A stretch of DNA of 64,000 bases, taken from positions 744,001 through 808,000 of the forward strand of contig JALUTQ010000004.1 in the NCBI GenBank assembly GCA_032718865.1, in the 5' to 3' direction. The stretch comes from Tilletia caries. Lineage: Eukaryota; Basidiomycota; Exobasidiomycetes; Tilletiales; Tilletiaceae. Positions 49,302 to 62,169 of the stretch are shown in pieces. How positions within the stretch are numbered: the stretch's first letter is position 1; every line of letters starts with the position of its first letter. Below the pieces are notes generated by a model. The model had not been told where the DNA came from, ran no database searches, and saw nothing but the letters and a program-made list of their open reading frames with translations. Position numbers and translations under genes: made by a program.

Positions 49302-50883
49302 GGAAGCGTCAAGCGCCGAGGTAGAGAAAGGATGAGGCGATGAGGACGTGATCCTGTCGGTTATGTGCAGCAAGTGTGGGCGTTTGACAAAGGGAATCTT
49401 AACTCCGAACCGTAATAAGTCCGTGTTGTATCCGTGATATCCGCACTATGGACTTTGCGTTATTATATTAAAGGATTGGTTGTCCATACTTCCCTTTCTG
49501 TCATTCATTCCAACCCCGAGCACCCGCTCTCGTCTCGAAATCATCTTGCCAAGTGTGGTACCTGGTAACTCAGATGCGGGGGAAGAATGAGCATCAAGAG
49601 TAGAGGTCGCAGCTTGTCAGTAGATTTTCTAGTAGATCACTCTGCACAGAGGGCCGCATATCTGACACGGCGCTCGCAGGGAAACAAAGGTCGAGGACGA
49701 TGATCAAGCAGGGCATACGCCAGGGAAAAAGGCTTCGGAGGGCAATGACTGGGAAGGTTGCAAAGTCGGACGATCTCGATGCTCCGACTGTCGAGATTCT
49801 TCGCTGTACTCTCTCACGTATCAGAGTCGATCGGGACCCGACACTTGTGATTCTGTGAGGGTGTGAGCGCAGAGAGTGAGCACAACTTGACTTCTCCAGT
49901 GAGAGCTAGGGCCTCTCGACGCAACGGACTTACTGCTCCCACGGCGAATCCGACGGTCCTTCCTTGTGCCTGTGCGAAAATGCTACCCGGACTGGTTGCG
50001 ACCCGCCGTCGAATGACCCAGTTCCCGCCTGGATCGTAGAAAAGCCTGCGTAGTGGCAGAGGAGACTCGGTGAGCAAACGACACGGAATCGATCAGAGAG
50101 ACGCAGACCGACGTGAAGGGTGAGCATTGCCGTAACGCCGCATTCGAAAGAAAGCGGTTGCGATCTTTGTCGTGGTAGCCCGGAATCGCAGACTTGCAGC
50201 AACCAGAAAGAACGGAAGCCCTCCGTCCTGACAGCCATGAGACGAACGATGCCTGCTAGTATCGGGGACTGGGGTCGGATTCGAGCGTAAGTCGGGAGAA
50301 GTTGGTGGGTCTGACGTCGATTACCGCGCTCCATCTGCCCAGAGTCTGGGCATCTCAGGATAGGAGAGTGCTGCGTCAGACAAGAGAAGGAAGACAAAAG
50401 CCAGGCGGAGGGTAAACACTCACCTATTCACGAAGCGGACCATGACATTCACTGGAGGCTGGTGATGCAACGGCTAACCTTGATGACTGATCAAGTCGTC
50501 ACAACGCTCCTCGGGCCGGATCTCGTCATGAAGCCTTGTGCCGTGTATGGTAGTCTGTTCAAGGAGACGAGAGGGAGAAGATGTAAGCGTGAAGAGAGCA
50601 GAGATCACAATTAAAGACAGGTTAGCCAGGTAATCGCTCAAGAGGGCCGCAGTTGACATGGCGCTCGCAGGCCTGTTCTCTTCATACCGCCTCGCCTCGC
50701 ACTGATTGCGGGCCTGGCATACAGATCAGTGAGAGCGTAGCGCGAAAAGAAGGAAGAGAGGAGATCACTGAACGAGTGTGAAGGTCGATCAAGATGACCT
50801 CCGTTGGAGTATGAGAGAGACGTGAAGGAGAGAGGGAAGGAAGGAAAGGGGTGGATAGAATCTCAGGCCCTACACGAGACGGC
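49302..50883. other. intergenic, no supported gene
   Basis: The minus-strand ORF at 49930-50397 has no recognisable motif. A short stretch of another minus frame near 49940-50050 (LFYDPGGNWVIRR) looks coding-like but cannot be extended into a gene. Confidence 0.4.
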
Positions 50884-53106
50884 TCAGTTGGCAGATCCGA
50901 TAGGCACAAATTCGAAGGTCTGTAATGAATCAACCATCCGTATGGAAGGTGGGGAGAGGAGGGATGAGGACAGCGGCGTGCGTCAGCCAATGGAAGTCGC
51001 GTGTGGCGCGTGGGAACACTTTTCAGGCTCCAACTGAGTCTGACGCCGGAGTGGGAGCCAAAGCTTTGAATAACCCTGTACTCACCACTGCGAATGCATG
51101 TTGATAGATGAACCGAGCATTGAAATTGTCCAGATTGTTGACGATACCGAATTGATTTAGATCCTCCCTGTAGAACACTGTCGCAGATACTGCCTCTGAA
51201 TTTGTGGACGACAAGGTCGAGATCGACGAAGAGAGGGGCGGTCAGATCGTTACGGTCGCCTGTGACGGCGTCCCAATTGGACTCACGAGCAGAGGTTCCG
51301 CGAGTGGCCGGCTGGATCCACGTCGCCGTAACGCTCAGGTCTTGATTCAGGATCCAGATCTGGCTCTCGGCAGGCAAATCATCAAAACCCTGCGGGTTGA
51401 GGATATGCGCCTTTGTTTGCGCACCAAGGTCGGCTGGTACCCGCGTACCGTCAGGCGTCAACGTAGTTGTTCAAACGCCATCGAGCGTGCATGAATGATG
51501 AACCAGAGGTCAGCCAATGAAGAAAGAGGAAGAGGCGGGATGTCCATCGTCGATTGGGAAAGACTGTCGATGACATAAAGCAGAACACTCACCATGATCC
51601 ACGGGCCCCAACCAGGCGTATCTGTTGGAAGAAGAGCACAGTCAAAGTGTCAATCAGCTGTTTGTTGAAATCCGGCTGTGCGCCGCAGACATAGCGCACC
51701 ACTCAGTACTCACCCAACTTCGCTGAGAAAGTCGTACCCGACAAACCCCCCTATACCACCGAATTGCGGGAATGTGGAATCGCCATTTTCAGTCTTGAAA
51801 TTCATCAAAGTGCCGTACGTCCAACCCTCGGGAAGAGTGACGACGAGCGCTCCACCACCTTCACTCGTTTCCGGCGTGGAGGAGTATGCGTAGCGCGTAA
51901 CGCTTAACTGTCCCCCAACGAGACCGATCACCGAATCGTCCGACACCTTGCGTATTCGCAGGTACCCTCGCGACAGCGATGGTGTGGGCCTGGGCAGGTA
52001 GATGGTCGTGCTAGTTGGGATGAAGATGGTCGTGGGTTGGATGTCGGTCGCCGTGGCTGGGACGGTGGACAGGGAGGTTTCAGTGACGGGTACCACGACG
52101 GTGCCGACCGTGCGCGTGCTGATTGACGGAACGAAGAGCGTCGAGGTCGGGGTAACGACGGGCTCATCGGTGATCGTAGCCTTCAAAGCGGAAGCCTTGT
52201 TGATAATTGTGTCCGTGGCCGTGCGCGGGGCGGTGATGGTGGTCGTTTTGGGAGCAACGACGCGTGAACAGGCTCGTGAGATAATAGTTGGGAGAGTACC
52301 AAGCAGGTACGGCGGCGCTGTTACAGTGATTCTCGCCGCTGACGCTTTAGGAGTGCCTGTCGGGCGTGCAGCTCTTGGAATTACCGTTTCAATGGCAGGC
52401 GTGAAGAAGGTGACTGTGCTGTGGAAAGGATGTCGCCCAGATGTGTTACTACATCGGAGACTATAGAGCAGCGATACTTTTGCTTCCTATCTAGCTGCTC
52501 AACTCACTCGACAATCGTAGGGAGCTCCACTGTGGTGATCGAGGTGATCGTGGCGACCGTCACGGTCGTAGGGACGACGTCAATCCGTGTCCGGGTAGCA
52601 GTGAGCGCCTGGTTGACCACCGAGAGCGTCGTCTGAGTCACAATGTTTGGCGGAGCCGTCTTGGTCACGGTGACATGGACGGTCTGCGGGAGCTTTTTGC
52701 CGGGAGGATTTGTAGGAGCCGTGGCCGTTCCAAATGTCGTGGCCGTGGCAGCGTACGGGTTGATGTCCAGGTACCTTGAGCAAAACTCCTGAGCCTTGTG
52801 CAGCTTCAGCAGCAGAGCGGCGTGCTCCACCTGGGCATTGAAATTGACATTGCTAGTCACAGGATGCGCTGCAATCGGGTCTCGACCGCTGCCATTGGTG
52901 CCTTAAACAGCGGTAGATGGATACGTGGCACGAGAGGGACAGGTTCAACGTCAGCATCAAGCCAAGGAAGGACACGGACAATGCAATAGAAGACTACACT
53001 CACTACTACTGTGTGGTCGCTCTGCATCTCGCACTTCGTCAGGGGAGGCCATGATGCTGATGATGGATAAAAGTAAAGCCAGAGAAGCAGATGAGAGCAG
53101 CTTCAT
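50884..53106 (-). CDS. secreted Thr/Val-rich protein with tyrosine-rich C-terminal domain, unknown function
   Basis: Seven exons (53106-53004, 52901-52508, 52418-51714, 51621-51593, 51433-51287, 51195-51086, 50919-50884) join in phase to 507 residues. It begins with a clear signal peptide (MKLLSSASLALLLSIISIMA). A short Cys-bearing segment, AQEFCSRYLDINPYAATAT, leads to a long Thr/Val/Pro linker (TVHVTVTKTAPPN, TPTSTLFVPSISTRT), a likely O-glycosylation region. The C-terminal domain has RGYLRIRKVSDD, WTYGTLMNFKTENGD, SQIWILNQDLSVTATW and ATVFYREDLNQFGIVNN, ending TFEFVPIGSAN. Fungal secreted proteins with a CS.YL start, a Thr-rich linker and an IW....L..TW..P tail are familiar to me but unnamed. 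A cell-surface or extracellular role is inferred. Exons of 29 and 36 nt make the gene easy to misannotate. Confidence 0.75.
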
Positions 53107-54668
53107 GACGACGGAATGGCCAGACGGCAGGCACTGGAACTGTTAAGAGGAGTGAGGCGACGAGAAGGAGAGAGAGCGATGGACAGCAAGATATGATGAG
53201 GAGGGAAGAAGGAATTTGGTAGGGAGAGGGGAAGAAGAGAGGGAGTGATAAAGGAGAGAGGGAGGCAGAAGCTGGAAAGGAGGAAGGGTGTGGAAAAGAG
53301 TCAAAAAGGTGAATGAGAACTGACAACCTGTGGATTTGGAATTTTCAGCGCATGATCGACACCCAAAAACGAAAGCCCCGGGAGAGAGTGCGTGCGCGCG
53401 CTTGCGCGAGCAAGCTGATGGGAGGCTCCAGAGAAGGAGGAGGTGTAAGTATGTGCACGGTTACGCTGGCGAAAGCTGTTCGCGGTAAGTGCCCAGGAAT
53501 TCCTCCGCTTGACTCCTTGACAGACCCGTAATTAATGGCGAGACATCGATCGACATAATATGGTATGTGAAATGCAGCACGGGCTGAAGCAGGACACGGA
53601 GTTATCGATCAAGCCGCTCCCTGCTGCTGCGAATGCTGTTGGGTCGGACGTCAGGTGCGCTGGCTAATCGCTCGGAGCATGTTGCGGTGGACCGCGGGAC
53701 CGGCGGTCGCGATCCAAAAGGAGAAGACGGCATCCGTCTTGTCGTCGACAACAGAAGTGCCGTCCGCGAAGACATCTTCGGAAGGGCGATGTGTGCTCTC
53801 GACTTGTCGCGGTCAGACCTGCAAGGGTCAGCGGTCAGGATCGCGTTCCTCTCGGGAGCAGGGTGTCGTTGTGCGCGGCTGGGCGACGAGGAGGAATGCC
53901 AGCGACGCACGCTCCACAAGTTCACAACCGCACAAACACGACCATTCCTGTCTGACCGCCTCGTTGACCCCTGCTCTCCAAAGTATCTCGCGTCTTTGTC
54001 CACCTGCCTCGTGGCCTGCGCACTCTTTCGGACAGCGCGCTTTGAGCCCTTCGAGCTTCGAGGCGCCGTTCCTGCTCACCCTGGCTAACGCAGCAGTCCT
54101 TATCCGCTGTCACACCTTCACATTTCCAATTGCTTCCGCACACTGACTGTCAATCCTCGATGCGTCTCTTGGCTACGTCGAGCTGGGACTACAGTTGTAT
54201 CGTGCTGAACGCTTCCTTCCCTTTGCCTCTACTCATCAGGCATCAGGCATCACATTCCGGACAGGCGAAAGCAACTCTGACCGTACGTCTCTCTCTCCTC
54301 TCTGCCAGCAGTGCCGACTGTACCAGCGACTGTCGCGGTCGCCGATCGGAGTGCATACGAATCCTGCAGCTGCCAGTGCTTTTGCACATTCGGAGATGCC
54401 CTTCAGCCCTCGTAACGGGCAGACGCAAGGGTGGAAGCCTGTCAGCCTTCCAGCAGGCAGCACCCCGTGGGCTCAGGGCAAGGCTGCCGCTTCCTCGAGC
54501 ACTCCACTTCTGCCTTCCGATTGACGCCAGCAGCGAGGCATTCATTCGATTCCAGTGTTGACCAGTGACAGCAGAACGGTGTACAGCAGGCGTGCTCTTA
54601 GGCTCTGCTTCAGGCTGCGCTTCGGAAAATGGAAGAGTGAGTCAGGGAGTGTTCCAAGAGAACGAAGC
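53107..54668. other. intergenic, no supported gene
   Basis: This includes the 5' flank of the secreted-protein gene. The plus ORFs at 53633-54146 and 54130-54561 overlap each other in different frames and carry no motif. Confidence 0.45.
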
Positions 54669-54675
54669 TATATAA
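54669..54675 (+). promoter_or_regulatory. TATA box (TATATAA)
   Basis: TATATAA is followed by a long pyrimidine-rich leader and (CACATCCA)-type repeats at about 54770-54870, suggesting a plus-strand transcript that starts nearby. Confidence 0.4.
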
Positions 54676-55023
54676 CAAGGCTGATTCTCTTGAGGATTCC
54701 CCCCATCTTCTTTCTTTCCTCATCCTCTCAGAGCCAAGGGCCCCTTCTCTCCCTGCTCTCACACCACTATCTCATCCTTCATCACACATCCACACCATCT
54801 ACCTCACACTCACACTCATCTACATCCACACCATCTTCCTCACACTCATCCACATCCACATCCACACCTTCTTCGACACAACTCCTCGTCTTGTCTTCCA
54901 TCTACGGACACTGGACCGCACCTCGACCTGGCCCCCCTCCTCACCATCGGGCATCATCGGTCAAGAGATTCGGATCGTGATCGAGCAAGACTATCTCCAA
55001 CATCCCCTCCTCGGCGGCCGTCA

Positions 55024-55951
55024 AGATGGACGGAGTGCTCGGACAAGCTGCTTCGACAAGTACGACGAAGACCCAACCCATCGTCGGCGACTCCCGAACA
55101 ACTCAAAGCATGAACCGGGCCGAACCGTATTAGTCAATCATACCTTTCGCATCCCTTAATTGGTGGCCGTCTAACATTGTTTCTAGGCGCTCGTTCGGTT
55201 CATGCTTCGGGGCGGTCGGGACGATCCGGCGATGGGCACCGGCAGACTTCGACATCACGTCTGGATGGGACAATTGCGTCATCCCAACTGAAAACCGCTG
55301 CTTGCATGTCGAAGGGGACCATACATGTTTGATTTTTGTCCTTCCTGGTGCAAGCTGTTTTGGGCTTCGTTTCGGAACCTCCAGCACTTGTCCTTGCACT
55401 CCTCCTTCGACCCGGTCGTCGGTACCTTCCACCTCCTATCTCGCACAAGGTAAGTTTCCACTCTGATCCTGCTCCCTCTCTCTCCTGCTTCTGTCTATTG
55501 ATACTCACCTTGATCACTCTCTCTTCCTCTCTCTCTTTTTCTCCTTCCCCCTTCGTTTCCCTCTCTACACCTTTCTAGATCGATGACAGGAGGAGCTGGC
55601 TGCGGTCGACTACATGCCGATGGACCGCTCCGTGGTGCGACAACTCTTCGACCTTCTCACGGTCTTCGAGCACTCCTCAAACCACCTGCGGTCATCCACG
55701 GTACACCCTACCCACTACACAACCATCGGCCGTCGAGCTTCGACCGTGCACTCGCACCCGGCACCGGCACCGAGCATGCATCTTCCGCACCAGCACTGGC
55801 TATCTACCAAGTCCAGAAGAATCATCAAGCCACCAAGGTCGGACGGGAAGGAAGTCTCCACCACTGCACTGAGCCTCGGCCTCCTCAACGATACACAGGA
55901 TCGAAACACGCCTGACGTGGAAGGGAGGCCTTGGGGCAACCGGTGCCAGTG
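55024..55951 (+). CDS. possible multi-exon gene, structure unresolved
   Basis: Downstream of the TATA box the first well-placed ATG (CAAGATGG) is at 55024 and opens MDGVLGQAASTSTTKTQPIV. A possible intron ends in TTTCTAG at 55187, and a clear donor GTAAGT occurs at 55451 with acceptors near 55578-55590. Beyond these one frame reads EELAAVDYMPMDRSVVRQLF, which looks like real protein, up to a stop at 55949-55951. I could not join all pieces in one phase and recognise no family. It may be a decayed gene. Confidence 0.3.
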
Positions 55952-56488
55952 AGTGAGTTGCCCTGACCCTGCCTTTGGGCCACTTGACCTTCTTTCTTCT
56001 GCCTTGGGTATGACATAGTTCTCAGAGCGCAGTGGCTGGGGGGCTTCTCCTGCGCTCTCCGTCTCACACCCTTCTCCGCCTTAACCCACTGCAGCTGGTC
56101 TTGGGTTCGCATGCATTCATCCCATGCGAACCTGGCCAAGCCCCCAAGTGGGTTGGAGGGGGGTTTACCATGTAATATCTAGCGCGTTCTCTCTGCAATA
56201 GCATGCCTGTCATCTCCTTTTCCTCTTCGTTGCTTCCGATGTCATCTATCAGCCGAACCCGAACCGACGGAGTCGTTGTCATTAGATGTCTTCCCATTAA
56301 CATGTGCGACGTGCGTAGATCTCTTGACGGTGAAGAAGAAGACAACGGACGGAAGACGGTGTGAGAGGGCGCACGTGGATTGGGAAAGGGATACAAAGTA
56401 CAAATTGTAGGATGATTACTCGAGATGATGCGGACGGGGCTGACCAGAAGGGTAACGAGGGGGGGGCAGAGTGAACGGGGTGAAGGAT
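55952..56488. other. intergenic, 3' flank of RMD5
   Basis: No coding signal was recognised. It includes a 12-bp direct/inverted stretch around GTTCGCATGC...GCATGCGAAC at about 56105-56130 that could form a hairpin. Confidence 0.4.
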
Positions 56489-58223
56489 TCAGAAATACAC
56501 GCGGAGCGCCTGGCTGACGGAAGATTCGATTGGGCAGTAGGGACACTTGACACGTCTGTGGTAGGAAGGAAGAGCAAGGGATATCAGAGACCGCCGGCGT
56601 CCGTTTAGAGCTGAAGGAGAAGGCAGAGAGCTACGGAAGGGAACGAAGGAAGCTTGACTCACCCTGTACCCTTGCTTAACCGGTCGAGACTGTCTTGACA
56701 GACCACATGGCCACAGGCCATCATCACAGGTGGATTCGCGTCCGTGCCTTGCTCCTTGCTGACAGGACAGGCGAAGGTGCTGTGGAACCGGAGATGGTTC
56801 GGAAGGGGTATCTCGACCTGCACGCACAGTGATGCTATCAGCGATCCCGACCCAGCTTTAAAGCATCAGCTCTTCGGGGTAAAGAACTCACAGGAAGCTC
56901 ATCGGCTTGACTCCACTCGGTGCCCTTGATCTTCATGACCTGGCGCACCTTCATGATCCGACTCAAAGCGCCCCCGGCTCCTATCTCCACAGCAATCTTG
57001 AGCGGCGGTTCCCTCGCCACGCCCATATGGGCGCAGTAGTCGAGTCGGAACAGAGGCAGCAACGCGGGCGCATGGACGAGGTTCGGGTTCAGGAGGGGAT
57101 GGTAGAGTGGTGGGAAACGGTCGTAGAAGTGTGAGAGTGGTGGGGCGGAGGGCGAGGGTGTGGGAATGCGGGGAGAGGTGCGTTGAGGAGGCGCGGCGGG
57201 GAACTCGGGGAGGAACATGAGGAGGCAGTACAGTCTCTGGACTTCCAAGATTTGGGAGTGGAGGAAAGGGTGGAAGTGCTTGCGGGCGTAGGCGAATGCG
57301 AGTTTCTTGTTCGTCAGCTCAGCTGCGACGAGTGAGGGGCTACTGCTGCTGCTGCCGGTTCGTAGGAAGGACGTTGCAGGTGCTGGTGGAGGAGGAAGAT
57401 GTTGCGGCGCATGTAGGGAGATGGTTGGGTTTCCTCCTACGGCTGCTGCGGCTGCCTCTTCGTCTTCGCTGTCTTCGCCTGATGCCATGGGTGTATCTCC
57501 GTCATTCTCGAGGGCGCCTCCAGTTGCCATCGCCAACGCATGCTCGTCGTCATGCTCGTCTCCACCAGGTACGATGGGTCGACAGCCTGTGACGGCAATG
57601 CGAAGGAACTGACTCCGATGCAGGGCAAATTCGAGCGAGCTTCCGCGCTGCTCCAGGAAGTCCCGCTCCGAGCAGGCCCAGTCGATAGCCGAGGAGAGAT
57701 CGCCACGCTCGATAGCCTCGAGGGTGGAGTGTAAGCGCTCAAAGACAGAGGCCCGGTCGGAGGAGAGCGGAATACCGGTCTCCTTTGCGAAAATGTCTGC
57801 GGTCTGCCATGACCCGTTCCGGAGCAGATGGTCGAGGATGACGTTCTGCAGCGCGTACTGTGCGTTCCGGTTGGAGAAGAGGCCTGGATTTGCGACGGCG
57901 GCGGTAGAGATGGGGATGGGGAACTTGCGGTCGATGGCCTTGCCCAACTTGCTCAGCTGGCCCTCGTACTCGGCCTGCTTGTCGGCGATGGACTTGGCGG
58001 TGTAGTCGATGGAGGCGGCGAGGTCTCTGCACAGCGGCTGTACGGGCGGGGGCGGGCCGAGCGAGTTATCGGTGGAGGCCAGTCGTGCCTTGGCTGATTC
58101 GAGCTTGTTGATGAGCTGGTCCAGACTGTCGTTCACTGTCGTCAGGCTGGCCTTGGACGACGAGGAGACGAGGGGGATGGCCTTCTTCGTCGTGCGCTCG
58201 AGTTCCTTCTGAATGTTGTCCAT
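56489..58223 (-). CDS. RMD5: GID/CTLH E3 ligase subunit RMD5 (GID2/RMND5)
   Basis: Three exons (58223-56892, 56817-56663, 56555-56489) join in phase to 517 residues. An N-terminal helical region is followed by a LisH-like segment around NVILDHLLRNGSWQTADIF and a CTLH/CRA region (LEAIERGDLSSAIDWACSER and LEFALHRSQFL), with an acidic Ala/Pro insert. The C-terminal RING-like domain spans two introns: FHSTFACPVSKEQ, MMACGHVVCQDSLDRLSKG and KCPYCPIESSVSQAL, ending in RVYF. The family pairs with the Fyv10/MAEA subunit to form the catalytic RING dimer of the GID complex, which degrades gluconeogenic enzymes in yeast. The RING has the reduced Cys set typical of RMD5. The first ATG of the ORF is used. 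Four-residue Cys spacing and the aromatic end match the family closely. Confidence 0.95.
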
Positions 58224-58352
58224 CTTTCCTTTCCTTTCCTTTGCGTTTGCTCTGCTCTTGCTCCCGGTGTCGTCGCTGCTATCGACCCCAGCGCCGATGT
58301 CGTCCAGACCGGTGTCGGTGTCGAGCTCAGGGACGGAATTCGTTGCGCAACG

Positions 58353-58409
58353 TATGGAACGCCGTTTGGGTCAGCCTTTCAGGTCGCCCAACATTTTTCC
58401 AGGGTCGCC
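58353..58409 (+). repeat. left arm of a 57-bp inverted repeat
   Basis: TATGGAACGCCGTTTGGGTC through CCAGGGTCGCC matches the reverse complement of 60268-60324 with a single mismatch (A versus C in CGCCC[A/C]ACATT). It lies 130 bp upstream of the RMD5 start. Confidence 0.95.
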
Positions 58410-60267
58410 TACCACCAAAACCACTACCACAGCGAATCAATCCTCATCCACCGAGTATCTTCACATACACAAACACACCTGCGCACATGCGAGCATTACG
58501 TCCTACGCCTACAGCAGCTGCGCGCGTGCTGCACCGAGCCCAGAACTTGCGTGCGCTGACCGCTGACGTCTCCTCGACTTTCTTTCACCCTCTCCTCCCC
58601 AGTCCTCCTCTTCTCCTTCCGCCTGCTCTGCGAGCCACTCAGCGCGCACTACTTACTCTCTTCCTTCTCAACCTCTCCCCAGCAAACAGATACGAGACAC
58701 GATGGATCCATTCATGTGAGTGCCCCAATCCAAGCAAACAAGTTTTCTCAATCTTGTGCTGATGCTCTTCCCCCTCCTCTTCCCCACTCTGGCACCCATG
58801 ACAGAAGTCTCAGCCCGCCCAGCATTGCTGCTTCTGTCGTTCATGCTCTGCTTCTGCCCGGCTGCCTTCTTTTCTCGGCTACCCTGGCCCTTGAGTCGTT
58901 GAGTGCGTCAGTGAGTGGACAGGCGGCTAGACGCTAGTTGCTCAGCGCAGGTCGAAGGGACCATGCATGACCTTGTTGACCTCCCGAACACTTCTCTTTG
59001 CTTCCTACAGATACTTCGGCCACGTCCGTACGTCTACAATGCCGTTCCTGCTCCTTCGTTGCCTCCATTCGCACTCATCGTTGGTGACATGCTCTCAGTT
59101 CTGGTATTGCTCAGGCCAGCTAGGTCCTACAAGCCTATATGTACACAACAGTCGCATAAGTGATAAGACGTAACCCACTCACTCGTTCCTTGTTCGATGA
59201 TGACATGATGGATGCGTGATAGAGTGCCAGGAAGCACAGAGCTGGGTGGCGAGGTTATCAGTCAGTGGAGTGAAGAGGTCAAGAGGATGGATGGGCTGGA
59301 GGCATCATTTCAATGTGCCGTTCTCATTTCAGTGCATGATCATGCCCGTGCATCGTTATGTGTCGCCATAGGTCGACGCGGGTGAGAGGTTGGGGGGGTA
59401 TGCAACCCGGGGACGAGTCTGAAGAGGGGAGGTGTAGGTGGTCAGTGACTTGGTGCAGTCCCACGCGCAGACATGAATGGTGGAGCGACAGCTTACCTGC
59501 TTTGGCCTTTGGGATCTGAAACGGCGCAAAGCACAATATACAAAAGCTGTCAGCAGAGCATCGCACCGCGTGCGCAGTAAGGACTTATGCCTATGAACCT
59601 GCCTTCATATATTGGTATCGAGTCCGTTGAGCCCCGGTGTGTATGCCGTACAGAGTGCGAGTAGCTGTGGAAGATTGTAATCGATTATCAGTGAACGAAG
59701 TAATGGATGCATGCCGTGATTCGGGAAGTAGCCGTCTCACCTTACACAGCACCCGAGCCCTGATCACACGTGCACAGGACAGAGTGGCTCGCCGGCCAAT
59801 GATTCATCGTTGCTGCGCGGTCGTGTGGCTGTAAGGCAGGATGCAGCGCAAGAGAATGGTGATGAGCATTGAGCACTGTGCATGTAGGAAAGCGGGCGCA
59901 CTCACCTCAGGTCAAAAATGGATGGCCCTTGAAGCCTGCCGCCAAGACGAGATTCGAGAGCGCGCAAAGCGCAAGCTGTAGCCGGCAAGGAGCAGGCGTG
60001 AAGATCCGAAGAGGCTGCAACAATAAGGATTGAACAAGGTTGGAGATGACTGGCGAGAGAAGAAGTGATCAGCGATTGGTACCAGCAGTAAGCACCCAGC
60101 TGGACAGCGGCGGAGAAAGGAGAAGGGTCCGCAGAGTCGGCAGAAAAGCGCGCGCGAGACGTGCTGCAAGACAGGCGCAGACGGATAGGCGCAGCAATGG
60201 GCGTTGCGTGGGTTTGAGGATGGGTAGGGGTGATTGGGCAGTGGTATACTTAGTAGTGGAAAGTTTG
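58410..60267. other. spacer between the inverted-repeat arms
   Basis: 1,858 bp with no convincing gene and no transposase motif. If the arms are terminal repeats, this would be the body of a non-autonomous element. Confidence 0.4.
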
Positions 60268-60324
60268 GGCGACCCTGGAAAAATGTGGGGCGACCTGAAA
60301 GGCTGACCCAAACGGCGTTCCATA
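60268..60324 (-). repeat. right arm of a 57-bp inverted repeat
   Basis: Reverse-complement partner of 58353-58409. It lies 110 bp upstream of the ATG at 60435. No target-site duplication was seen outside the arms. Confidence 0.95.
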
Positions 60325-60434
60325 CCGCCTGCACGTGAGCACGCATGCAACAGAGATGATGAGATTCTTTGCGATCGACATTCGACAGTACCCTAAGAAA
60401 CCACCATCATCATTTCGAGCAGTCACAAATCACA

Positions 60435-61554
60435 ATGAATCGGCCTAACCCAACTCTCTTCGCGCAGCCGCCATCCGCAGGTATAACGACTGCCCAGGAG
60501 AACGCGCTCTTTGGCGCCCTTGAACTTCAGGTCGGGGGAGGGGCGCAGCAGCTAGACATAGATCAGCTGCTGAGCGTCAATTCCCTTCCTCCTCGGACAC
60601 AGGACGCTTGGCGGACAAGTCTTCACACTTTTCAAGATTTGGTACAAGGTACCGAACCCGTGGACGGTTTCGATGACTGGCTTAAGAATCTCGTAGGTCA
60701 ACCGATCGCCGTCTCCAGATTCTCCTGTTTACCTTGGGCCAAGTTCTGACACTATTGGCGTTCTATGATCTCTCACTCTCGTTTGATAGGATATCCCCTC
60801 GTCGAGCCAGCCGCGCTTCGCAGCGTTGCGCACCGACATCTTGACGGCCCTCACGCTCTCCCAGGTGGCCAAAGCAGCTCAGACAACCGAGCCCTCTGAG
60901 GTGCGGGCTCCGTCACCCTCATCCTCGCTCAGATCGATGTCCTCCACTTCATCCTTGCCCCCAGGAGCTGCGGGAGGGTCAGGCAGCCTTACTGTCGGAA
61001 ACGCTGGGGACACCACAAGATGGCGCGGTGCCATCTTGTACTCGGATCAGAACAGCAAAACCGCTGAGGATGGCAACACCGGGAAGGGCGGAATGACCTG
61101 GGATCTCAAGGAAGAACTAAGAGGCGGCCAGGCGCAAAACTACCGGGGTCCGCTATCGCCCAAATCTGTCTTGAAGATGCTCGAAACCGCACCGAGTGCC
61201 CACGCTCGTCACGCCCTTACCGGTGCCTGCCTAGGATATTTGCAGTACTATCATTTCCTCGGCTGGGAGAGTCTCGATACGCGAGATGTTCGAAGGGGAC
61301 CCAAGCCAGGACCCAAGCGTGCGGTAACCCCGCGAGAGCGATGGCAATGCCGTATATGCCATACTCAACTATATGTACCCTCACAACAATTGTCGAACCT
61401 AGGAGTCCATCTCTACGGCGACCCGCGTCGTGCAGGTTGTTTTTCAGACAACCTAAAACATTCAGTAGAGGCGGTTCCTCGTCCAGAGGTAGATGATGAC
61501 GGCAACATTGTCAGGCTAGGAGCCACCAGTCGGCATCGCCGAGGGGCAAATTGA
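60435..61554 (+). CDS. hypothetical protein with a possible BED-like zinc finger
   Basis: Two exons, 60435-60692 and 60790-61554, join in phase to 340 residues starting MNRPNPTLFAQPP. The first 115 residues look helical; a Ser-rich linker follows. The C-terminal part contains RWQCRICHTQLYVPSQQLSN followed by LGVHLYGDPRRAGC, with a Cys-X2-Cys pair and later His and Cys, loosely like a BED or related zinc finger. BED domains bind DNA and often come from hAT transposases. There is no transposase catalytic domain here. The intron (60693-60789) has a GTAGGT donor and TAG acceptor. Function is unknown and the finger assignment is tentative. Confidence 0.6.
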
Positions 61555-62169
61555 TCTTTCTTCACATTCCTATTTTTGAACTGCTAGCTTTTTCTTTTTC
61601 CTGGCTGTCGATGTAATAGGTACAAGGGGGACAGAAAATACATACGTGAGGCAAGGGACAATGACGCCCCATCCTGTCCCTGACTCTGTGGGACAAAGCG
61701 GCACTGGTGGAGCGTGGAGGTGTCCGAGCCACGGAGGTTGCTTGACGAACCGCCGGTGGTAGTCGATGTACTGCCGCAAGTTAGAGCCCCTAGTGGTTGT
61801 CGATGATCCCGAGCCAGAACCGCCGGTAGGCGGTACCAGAGATGGTTATCCGGCATCTCTTGAGCATGCTGGTCTGGGAGGTGACGGGTGAGGTAGATTT
61901 GGCCGCATTGGCGGCCGGGAGGGGGGGTTTTGATAGGCTGTGCGATCCATCCCTTGGTCTTGATGGCGACCCAGATGTGCTCCACAAAGGCCTTGCTTGA
62001 AGGAGTAGGTGGTAACGTCGTCCTAGAGCGGGTTCACACCGGGTGACTTGGGCAGCTTGACGGCGTCGTCGATGACCTTGTGGACGAAGGCAATGGACCT
62101 GCCGCATCTCAAATGATGGCAGTGAGTCCGAGAAAGTCCCCGGCCACTGGAAAAACACGGGCGTTGGCG
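61555..62169. other. intergenic or degraded sequence
   Basis: Minus-strand frames at 61584-61985 and 61790-62173 overlap and have no motif. Fragments such as KAFVEHIWVAIKTKGWIAQP look coding-like and may be remnants. Confidence 0.35.

Noticed and set aside
49930..50397. 155-codon minus-strand ORF
   Set aside because: No motif, no splice context and poor composition.
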